Part shown: positions 1 through 5,526 of the stretch, piece by piece
How the letters are laid out: each line of letters starts with the position of its first letter
How positions within the stretch are numbered: the stretch's first letter is position 1
Assembly: GCA_902489215.1 (NCBI GenBank)
Contig: CABTZE010000128.1
Location: 1-5,836, forward strand
DNA: 5,836 nucleotides
Direction of reading: 5' to 3'
Source: an uncultured Brevibacterium sp.
GTDB lineage: Bacteria; Actinomycetota; Actinomycetes; Actinomycetales; Brevibacteriaceae
Translations under genes and position numbers: made by a program
Notes under the pieces: model-generated
Seen by the model: only the letters and a program-made list of their open reading frames with translations
Databases searched by the model: none
Told to the model about the DNA's origin: nothing

Positions 1-71
1 AGACGGCCAGGGGCAGCAGCGCCCACAAAGAAGCCGACGGCACAGTCCCGATAGCCGATCACCCCCTCGAC
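1..71 (+). other. Upstream edge: tail of a preceding gene or 5' part of hemC
   Basis: Two readings compete. In the frame starting at base 1 there is a short open stretch ending in TAG at 52-54, giving a basic, Pro/Ala-rich C-terminal tail (ends KKPTAQSR). This could be the end of an upstream heme gene. In the frame starting at base 3, which is the hemC frame, there is no stop back to the window edge, and about 18 of 23 codons end in G or C, against about 10 of 17 in the first frame. That codon pattern favours the stretch being coding as part of hemC. Both may be true if the genes overlap, as they do elsewhere in this operon. No ATG, GTG or TTG occurs in the hemC frame before 72, so any longer start lies outside the window. 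The upstream product cannot be identified. Confidence 0.4.
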
Positions 72-1142
72 GTGGTCGAACCCGAACACTTCACGGGCCG
101 CCCCGTTCGCCTGGGCACGCGCCGCAGTCAGCTGGCACGCAGCCAGTCGACCGCGATCGCCCAGCAGCTGGCCGCTCGCACCGGCTGGCGCATCGAGATC
201 GTCGAAGTCGTCACGGAAGGCGACGTCAACATGACGCCGCTGGCCCGTCTGGGCGGTTCCGGTGTTTTCGTATCCTCGGTGCGCACCGCTCTGCTGACCG
301 GCAAGGTCGACATCGCGGTCCACTCGCTGAAAGACCTGCCCACAGCCCCAGCCGCGGGAATCGAGATGGCGGCGGTTCCACCTCGTGTGGATCCCTCCGA
401 CGTGCTCATCGCCCGCAACGGGCTCAGCCTGCTCGAACTGCCGGCAGGTTCCGTGGTCGGCACAGGGTCGCCCCGCCGCGCTTCCCAGCTGAGGGCCGCT
501 CGCCCTGACATCACCGTGACGGGAGTCCGCGGCAATGTGGGAACCCGCATCAACCACGTGACGGAAGGCCGGCTCGACGGCGTCGTCCTGGCCGCCGCGG
601 GTGTGCGCCGTCTGGGCCGCCTGGACGAAGTCACTGACGTCCTCGACTCCTCGGTCATGTTGCCGGCCCCCGGACAGGGAGCACTCGCAGTGGAATGCCG
701 TGCACCCGATGCAGCGCACGGCGATTTCGACCAGGAGATCCGCGAAGCCCTCGAAGGCCTCCACGATCCGGCCACGAGCCTTGCCGTCTATGCCGAACGC
801 GCCATCCTCGAACGGTCCCAGGCCGGCTGTTCAGCACCCATCGGCGCTCTGGCCTCGATTGACGGAACCGCACTGACACTTGCGGCTGTCATGGCCGATG
901 ACGAAGGCAAGCTCAGCCGCCTGTCCACAATCGCCACCCTGCCGGACGAAGTCACCGACAACATGGTCGAACTCTCCCGCGGAATCCAGTCGGAATCGCG
1001 CCGGATCGCCCGGGAGCTCGGTTATCGGACAGCGGACGAACTTCTCAGCACCCTCGGAGCCGTACCAGGCACGGCAAGCGGTGCCAACGCCCCAGAAACG
1101 AATCTTGTTATGACTCCCGGAGGTGACCGTGACCAGCGGTGA
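72..1142 (+). CDS. hemC: Hydroxymethylbilane synthase (porphobilinogen deaminase)
   Basis: Cytosolic enzyme that links four porphobilinogens into the linear tetrapyrrole hydroxymethylbilane, the substrate of the next gene's product. Numbering from GTG 72, visible family motifs are GTRRSQLA (15-22), the TEGD and GGSGVF region (48-66), VHSLKDLP (83-90) with the expected catalytic Asp88, GTGSPRR (130-136) and RGNVGTR (153-159) with the substrate- and cofactor-binding arginines, PAPGQGAL (198-205), and AGCSAPIG (251-258), where Cys253 is the expected attachment point of the dipyrromethane cofactor. All key residues are present, so the enzyme should be active. At 356 residues it is longer than the usual 310-330, because of a roughly 20-residue Gly/Ala/Pro-rich tail and an N-terminal lead. 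The start is uncertain: no Shine-Dalgarno precedes GTG 72 and the frame stays open to the window edge. The 3' end overlaps hemD. Function is near certain; only the start is in doubt. Confidence 0.96.
   Translation: MVEPEHFTGRPVRLGTRRSQLARSQSTAIAQQLAARTGWRIEIVEVVTEGDVNMTPLARLGGSGVFVSSVRTALLTGKVDIAVHSLKDLPTAPAAGIEMAAVPPRVDPSDVLIARNGLSLLELPAGSVVGTGSPRRASQLRAARPDITVTGVRGNVGTRINHVTEGRLDGVVLAAAGVRRLGRLDEVTDVLDSSVMLPAPGQGALAVECRAPDAAHGDFDQEIREALEGLHDPATSLAVYAERAILERSQAGCSAPIGALASIDGTALTLAAVMADDEGKLSRLSTIATLPDEVTDNMVELSRGIQSESRRIARELGYRTADELLSTLGAVPGTASGANAPETNLVMTPGGDRDQR
1119..1123 (+). promoter_or_regulatory. Ribosome binding site deciding the hemD start
   Basis: A perfect GGAGG lies inside the 3' end of hemC. 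It overlaps the first in-frame GTG (1123) by one base, so that codon cannot use it. It sits 5 bases before the second GTG at 1129, which is therefore the better start. Confidence 0.75.
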
Positions 1143-2736
1143 TTCTGTGCAGAACCGCCCGCAGCGGGCCGTGCCCAAGGTGTTCTTCCTCGGCGCCGGT
1201 CCCGGCGATCCCTCCCTGCTGACCATCCGCGGTGCCGAGCTTCTGGCATCTGCGGCCGTGGTGGTTCACGAAGACGAACTCCATCGGGACATCATCGAGA
1301 CCTACGTGCCGGAAGACACGCTGCTGCGTCCCGTTTCGGAAATGGGCGTGCAGCCGCACACCCGCGGCCGCCGACTGGGCGAACTCGCCGAAGAACACGG
1401 CATGGTTGTCCGCCTGGCAGCCGATGACGGACTTCTGTTCACGTCGACGACCGCCGAGGCGCAGGTGCTGTCGGGCAGTGACGTCGGCTTTGAGATCGTC
1501 CCGGGTGTCGGGGCGGCGTCGTCGGCCGCAGCGTTCACGGGAACACCCTTGACGAACGCAAACGTGCGCTCCGTGCGCTACGTGTCTGCAACCGAGATGA
1601 CCCGCAGCGATGTTTCGCGGTTTGCCAACACCGGTCACGTCATCAGCGGCACTGTCACCGACACCATCACGGCTGTCGAGGGCATGCTCGGCGACGAATG
1701 GGAAGCCGACACTCCCGCGCTTGTCGTCGCCGGAGTGTCGACCGTCCACCAGCACTCCATCGAAACCACGCTGGGTCAGCTGCCGGACAGGCTGCGCGAG
1801 GAATTCGATGCCGACACTGTTGTGCAGACGATCTTCGGCGCTGTTGTCGAACAGCGCCGCGAACTGTCGTGGTTTGAGTCCAAGCCGCTGTTCGGCTGGC
1901 AGGTACTCGTTCCCCGCACACGCGAACAGGGAGCAGAAACCGTCGAGGCGCTCGCCGAGTACGGTGCCGAGGGCACTGTGGTGCCGACCATCGCCATCCA
2001 GCCTCCCCGTTCACCTCGCCAGATGGAGCGGGCAATCCACGCCCTTGTCGACGGCGACTACCAGTGGCTGGGCCTGACCTCGGTCAACGCTGTCCGCGCA
2101 GTCAAAATGTGGCTTGCAGACTTGGGCCTGGACGTGCGCAGCCTTGCGGGAGTCAAGGTCGCCGCGGTGGGCGACAAGACCGCTGAGGCCCTGCGTGAAT
2201 GGGGTATCGAACCGGAGCTTCTGCCCAGCGGCGAACAGTCTGCCCGGGGCATGCTTGAAGACTGGCCCGTGTTTGACGACGAAGAGGGCTTCAACCGGGT
2301 CCTCCTGCCACGTGCCGACATCGCCACGGACGTGCTCGTGGAGGGCCTTACGGAACGCGGCTGGAAGGTCGACGACGTCACTGCCTACCGCACCGTGCGC
2401 GCCGCCCCGCCGCCGAAGCCCATCCGCGAGTCCATCAAGGGAGGCGACTTCGACGCCGTGCTGTTCACGTCGTCCTCAACGGTTCGCAACCTGGTGGGCA
2501 TCGCCGGAAAACCCCACCCGTCTACTGTTATCGCAGCCATCGGGCCGGCAACGGCTCAGACTGCGCAGGATCACGGCCTGCACGTCGACGTTCTGGCAGA
2601 CGAAGCCAGCCTTCCGGTGCTTATCGCCGGTTTGTCTGACTTCGCCCGCAAGCGCCGCGATGACGCACTGGCCGAAGGAATCGTTCCGGTCCGCCCATCG
2701 CAGGACCGCAGGAATTCGCGAAGGAGCAGAGGCTGA
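1129..2736 (+). CDS. hemD: Uroporphyrinogen-III synthase with N-terminal degenerate SUMT-like domain
   Basis: Closes hydroxymethylbilane to uroporphyrinogen III, inverting ring D. Numbering here is from GTG 1123; subtract 2 for the preferred start at 1129. Residues 18-250 form a tetrapyrrole-methylase fold related to uroporphyrinogen-III C-methyltransferase (SUMT, CobA/CysG-A): LGAGPGDP (23-30) and IVPGV (125-129) are clear. The usual GGDPFxFGRGGEE stretch is replaced by AADDGLLFTSTTAEA (99-113) and the YDRLV motif by HEDEL (49-53), so methyltransferase activity is doubtful. Residues 257-507 are the HEM4 synthase domain: LVPRT (262-266), LTSVNAV (318-324), AVGDKTAEAL (348-357), VLLPRAD (393-399), FDAVLFTSSSTVRNL (443-457) and AIGPATAQTAQDHG (472-485). 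HEM4 proteins are poorly conserved, but this pattern and the position after hemC are diagnostic. The C-terminus is a short Arg-rich tail. It overlaps hemC by 14 bases from 1129 and hemB by one base (TGATG). GTG 1147 is a less likely alternative start. Confidence 0.93.
   Translation: MTSGDSVQNRPQRAVPKVFFLGAGPGDPSLLTIRGAELLASAAVVVHEDELHRDIIETYVPEDTLLRPVSEMGVQPHTRGRRLGELAEEHGMVVRLAADDGLLFTSTTAEAQVLSGSDVGFEIVPGVGAASSAAAFTGTPLTNANVRSVRYVSATEMTRSDVSRFANTGHVISGTVTDTITAVEGMLGDEWEADTPALVVAGVSTVHQHSIETTLGQLPDRLREEFDADTVVQTIFGAVVEQRRELSWFESKPLFGWQVLVPRTREQGAETVEALAEYGAEGTVVPTIAIQPPRSPRQMERAIHALVDGDYQWLGLTSVNAVRAVKMWLADLGLDVRSLAGVKVAAVGDKTAEALREWGIEPELLPSGEQSARGMLEDWPVFDDEEGFNRVLLPRADIATDVLVEGLTERGWKVDDVTAYRTVRAAPPPKPIRESIKGGDFDAVLFTSSSTVRNLVGIAGKPHPSTVIAAIGPATAQTAQDHGLHVDVLADEASLPVLIAGLSDFARKRRDDALAEGIVPVRPSQDRRNSRRSRG
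1836..1859. repeat. Perfect inverted repeat, 10-bp arms, 4-base loop, inside hemD
   Basis: CGGCGCTGTT (1836-1845), loop GTCG (1846-1849), then AACAGCGCCG (1850-1859), an exact reverse complement. With a 2-base bulge, TTC at 1834-1836 could also pair with a downstream GAA. It falls in the coding region at the end of the SUMT-like domain, before the HEM4 domain (codons for IFGAVVEQRR). No T-run follows, so it is not a classical terminator. It may be an mRNA hairpin, a protein-binding palindrome or chance. Confidence 0.5.
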
Positions 2737-3731
2737 TGTCTGACAGGTCCCTCCCGTTCGGTGCGGTTCGCCCGCGTCGTCTGCGCCAGTCGGCGGCAAT
2801 GCGCCGGCTGACATCGGAAACGAAGCTGCAGCCCGAAGACCTCATCGAGGTGCTGTTCGTCAAGGAGGGGCTCGATGCTCCCGTTGAACTGACCTCGATG
2901 CCGGGCGTGCGCCAGCACACCCTGGACTCCCTGGTTGAGGCCGCTGAACGCGCGGTCGAGGCGGGGGTCGGCGGCATCATGCTGTTCGGCATTCCGCTGG
3001 AATACGACGAGCGCGGCTCCCAGGCAGATGACCCCGACGGCATTCTCAATGTTGCCGTGCGCCGGGTGAAGGACGCCGTCGGCGATCGCACCGTCGTGAT
3101 GACAGACCTGTGTCTGGACGAATTCACCAGTCACGGCCACTGCGGTGTGCTGGACGAGAACGGCGACGTCGACAATGACGCAACGCTCGAGCGCTATGCC
3201 TCGATGGCCATCGCCCAGGCGCGTGCCGGTTCGGATGTTCTGGGCCTGTCGGGCATGATGGACGGCCAAGTGGGCGCTGTGCGCGAAGCCCTTGACGAAG
3301 CAGGCTTCACGAACACCGTCATCATGGCCTACACAGCCAAGTACGCCTCGGCGTTCTACGGTCCGTTCCGCGAAGCCGTCGATTCACAGCTCTCCGGCGA
3401 CCGTCGCACGTACCAGCAGGATCCCGCGAATGCGCGCGAAGCGCTGCACGAACTTCAGCTGGATTTGGCCGAGGGGGCGGACATCGTCATGGTCAAGCCC
3501 GGCATGCCCTATCTGGACATTCTGAAAGATGTCGCAGAAGCATCGCCGGTGCCGGTGTGGAGCTACCAGATCTCGGGTGAGTACGCCATGCTGGAATTTG
3601 CTTCGGCAGCCGGTGCGATTGACCGCAAACCCGCGGTCTTGGAATCACTCCTCGCATTCAAGCGCGCAGGGGCTGACGCAGTTATGACCTACTACGCGAC
3701 GCAGGCCGCTAAATGGCTTAATGAACAATGA
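2736..3731 (+). CDS. hemB: Delta-aminolevulinic acid dehydratase (porphobilinogen synthase)
   Basis: Cytosolic enzyme condensing two 5-aminolevulinates to porphobilinogen, the substrate of HemC. The 331-residue length is normal. Both active-site lysines are visible: Lys202 in YTAKYASAFYGPFREA and the Schiff-base Lys254 in MVKPGMPYLD. Other family motifs are RPRRLR (12-17), GIMLFGIP (80-87), GDRRTYQQDPANAREAL (221-237) and YQISGEYAML (277-286). The metal-site stretch reads DLCLDEFTSHGHCG (124-137): Cys126 and Cys136 are kept, while the middle cysteine of the zinc type (CxC...C, as in E. coli) is Asp128. That suggests a site intermediate between the zinc and magnesium classes, a pattern I recall from actinobacterial HemB. 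LSGMMDGQV (171-179) is preceded by Gly rather than the usual Ala-Pro. ATG 2736 follows AAGGAG (2721-2726) by 9 bases and shares one base with the hemD stop; the 3' end overlaps the next gene by 4 bases (ATGA). Confidence 0.97.
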   Translation: MSDRSLPFGAVRPRRLRQSAAMRRLTSETKLQPEDLIEVLFVKEGLDAPVELTSMPGVRQHTLDSLVEAAERAVEAGVGGIMLFGIPLEYDERGSQADDPDGILNVAVRRVKDAVGDRTVVMTDLCLDEFTSHGHCGVLDENGDVDNDATLERYASMAIAQARAGSDVLGLSGMMDGQVGAVREALDEAGFTNTVIMAYTAKYASAFYGPFREAVDSQLSGDRRTYQQDPANAREALHELQLDLAEGADIVMVKPGMPYLDILKDVAEASPVPVWSYQISGEYAMLEFASAAGAIDRKPAVLESLLAFKRAGADAVMTYYATQAAKWLNEQ

Positions 3732-4189
3732 CTTCAACACGATGGCTGGATGAAACGCAGCAGCGTTTCTGGAGGGCGATGCTGCAGGGGCAATCGCTTC
3801 TGCAGACTGTCCTCGACCGCGAACTGCGCGAACTCGCCGGCATTGCGCTGGCTGATTATGAAGTCCTCGTCATTGTGTCGGAATCACCCGGCCACACCAG
3901 GCGCATGGCAGAAATCGCCGAAAAGGTCGGCGTTTCCCGATCCCGCCTGTCTCACACCGTCGCTCGGCTGGAGAAGCGCGGCATCCTCAAGCGCACCTCC
4001 ACGCGGGGTGACGGCCGCGGTGTCAACTGCAGCATGACCGACGAAGGGTGGGAGCTGATGCAGAAGATCGCCCCCATTCACGTCGAGGGCGTGCGCGAGC
4101 ACCTCATCGACCTCATGTCTCCCGAAGAGACTCAGGTATTGGCAGACGTCTTCACCCGGGTAGCTGAACATCTGAGAAAGGCAGTGTGA
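3728..4189 (+). CDS. MarR-family winged helix-turn-helix transcriptional regulator
   Basis: A 153-residue protein of standard MarR size and layout. An N-terminal dimerisation helix (about 7-35, WLDETQQRFWRAMLQ onward) leads into ADYEVLVIVSESPG (42-55). A helix-turn-helix follows at about 59-87 (RMAEIAEKVGVSRSRLSHTV, then ARLEKRGIL), then a wing at about 88-103 with the typical RGDGRG tip, and a C-terminal helix pair (about 105-152) that would complete the dimer interface. It should bind DNA as a dimer, often as a ligand-released repressor. The ligand cannot be read from the sequence. There is one cysteine (Cys101, just after the wing) and several histidines. The gene sits between hemB and hemL with overlaps on both sides, so it should be co-transcribed with its likely targets. 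No clear Shine-Dalgarno precedes ATG 3728; translation probably relies on coupling through the ATGA overlap. The N-terminus from this start matches what is typical of the family. A GGAGGG at 3771-3776 sits only 3 bases before the internal Met18 codon. Confidence 0.92.
   Translation: MTSTRWLDETQQRFWRAMLQGQSLLQTVLDRELRELAGIALADYEVLVIVSESPGHTRRMAEIAEKVGVSRSRLSHTVARLEKRGILKRTSTRGDGRGVNCSMTDEGWELMQKIAPIHVEGVREHLIDLMSPEETQVLADVFTRVAEHLRKAV
4174..4181 (+). promoter_or_regulatory. Ribosome binding site deciding the hemL start
   Basis: GAGAAAGG lies in the last codons of the MarR gene. It is 4 bases before GTG 4186 and 7 bases before ATG 4189. The normal spacing and stronger codon favour ATG 4189, which shares one base with the MarR stop (TGATG). 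Confidence 0.6.
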
Positions 4190-5526
4190 TGACCCAGCCC
4201 ACGCAGAAGTCCCAGGAACTCTTTGAACGCGCCCTGAAGGCAATCCCCGGCGGTGTGAACTCGCCGGTGCGCGCTTTCGGCGCTGTCGGCGGTACGCCCC
4301 GGTTCATGCACTCTGCCGAAGGTGCGCTGCTGACCGATGTCGACGGCAACGAATACGTTGACCTCATCGGCTCGTGGGGGCCCATGATCGTCGGCCACGC
4401 ACACCCGGAAGTCCTCAGCACGGTTCAGGAAACCGCTGCGCGAGGTTTTTCGTTCGGCACCCCCTCGGTTCCGGAAGTCGAACTGGCCCAGGAGATCTCG
4501 AACCGGGTTGCTCCGGTTGACGAGGTGCGGCTGGTCAACTCCGGCACGGAAGCCACTATGTCGGCTATCCGTCTGGCCCGCGGCTACACCGGTCGGGACA
4601 AGATCGTGAAGTTCGCCGGCTGCTACCACGGACACGTTGACTCGCTGCTCGTCGCTGCCGGTTCCGGCCTTGCCACCTTCGGTCTGCCGGATACCCCCGG
4701 TGTCACGAAGGGCACCGCGGAAGACACCATCATCCTCGACTACAACGACCAGGACGCTCTGCGCAGGGTCTTCGCAGAGCACGGCAGCGAAATCGCCGCT
4801 GTCATCACGGAGGCCTCCCCGGGCAACATGGGTGTCGTCCCGCCGCGTGACGGCTTCACCAACCTCATCCGTTCGCTCACCAAGGAACACGGCGCGCTCA
4901 TGATCTCGGATGAGGTCATGACCGGCTTCCGCGTTTCCGAAGCCGGCTGGTACGGCTACGAAAGCGAAACCCTGGGCTACCCGGATGGTCCGGCTGACCT
5001 GTTCACATTCGGCAAGGTCATGGGCGGCGGCTTCCCGATCGCGGCCTTCGGCGGTCGCCAGGACGTTATGGACGCGCTGGCTCCCAAGGGCGGGGTCTAT
5101 CAGGCGGGAACCCTGTCCGGAAACCCGATTGCTTCGGCTGCCGGTCTGCGCACTCTGCAGCTGACCCGCGAACTCGACGTCTACCCGACAATCGAGGCGG
5201 CCGCTGATGTTCTGCGTCCGGCTATCACGGAAGCGCTGAGCGCCGAAGGCGTGCCGCACACCATCCAGTCGGCGAACTCCATGTTCTCGGTGTTCTTCAC
5301 CGACCGCGAAGTTCGCACATTCGCTGATGCGCAGGCACAGAACACCGCCGCCTACTCGGCGTTCTTCACATCGATGCTCGAACAGGGCGTGCACCTGCCG
5401 CCGAGCGCCTTCGAAGTGTGGTTCTTGTCTGCCGCCCACACTCCGCAGATCCTCGACCGCGTGGTTTCTGCACTGCCTGCCGCAGCCAAGGCCGCTGCAC
5501 AGGTGACAGACGGGGAGTCCGCATGA
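4189..5526 (+). CDS. hemL: Glutamate-1-semialdehyde 2,1-aminomutase
   Basis: Pyridoxal-phosphate enzyme of the C5 pathway, converting glutamate-1-semialdehyde to 5-aminolevulinate, the HemB substrate. Numbered from GTG 4186 (446 residues; 445 from the preferred ATG 4189), it shows the whole class-III aminotransferase pattern: PGGVNSPVRAF (21-31), NSGTEATMSAIRLAR (118-132), a phosphate-binding and substrate region GCYHGH (145-150), GNMGVVPP (213-220), ISDEVMTGFR (240-249) with Asp242 contacting the pyridine nitrogen, and FTFGKVMGGGFP (273-284) with Lys277 as the cofactor lysine. YQAGTLSGNP (305-314), the marker that separates this enzyme from ordinary omega-aminotransferases, is intact. Length matches the usual 425-450. 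Its presence implies that the organism makes heme precursors from glutamyl-tRNA, so hemA should exist elsewhere. It follows the MarR gene with a 1-base overlap (4 bases from GTG 4186) and ends in a 4-base ATGA overlap with the next gene. Confidence 0.97.
   Translation: MTQPTQKSQELFERALKAIPGGVNSPVRAFGAVGGTPRFMHSAEGALLTDVDGNEYVDLIGSWGPMIVGHAHPEVLSTVQETAARGFSFGTPSVPEVELAQEISNRVAPVDEVRLVNSGTEATMSAIRLARGYTGRDKIVKFAGCYHGHVDSLLVAAGSGLATFGLPDTPGVTKGTAEDTIILDYNDQDALRRVFAEHGSEIAAVITEASPGNMGVVPPRDGFTNLIRSLTKEHGALMISDEVMTGFRVSEAGWYGYESETLGYPDGPADLFTFGKVMGGGFPIAAFGGRQDVMDALAPKGGVYQAGTLSGNPIASAAGLRTLQLTRELDVYPTIEAAADVLRPAITEALSAEGVPHTIQSANSMFSVFFTDREVRTFADAQAQNTAAYSAFFTSMLEQGVHLPPSAFEVWFLSAAHTPQILDRVVSALPAAAKAAAQVTDGESA

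Noticed and set aside
525..549. HemC RGNVGTR with Gly where many homologues have Asp (RGNVDTR)
   Set aside because: E. coli HemC, as I recall it, also has Gly at this position, so it does not indicate loss of function.
2114..2743. 209-codon + strand frame inside hemD
   Set aside because: Out-of-frame shadow of the HEM4 domain; Arg/Ser/Pro/Thr-rich with no motif, while the hemD frame matches the family over the same stretch.
1108..3269. Antisense open frames of about 110-230 codons opposite hemD and hemB
   Set aside because: Low-complexity Arg/Ala/Ser-rich translations without family motifs, wholly covered by well-supported sense genes.
4756..4780. Inverted repeat GCTCTGCG / CGCAGAGC with 9-base loop inside hemL
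   Set aside because: An 8-bp stem with this loop is expected about once by chance in a window of this length and GC content, and no T-run or other signal accompanies it.
4132..5439. Long antisense open frame of 435 codons opposite hemL
   Set aside because: It mirrors hemL codon structure on the other strand, is very rich in Arg/Gly/His/Val with no recognisable domain, and hemL is unmistakable. Long antisense frames are expected in high-GC coding DNA.
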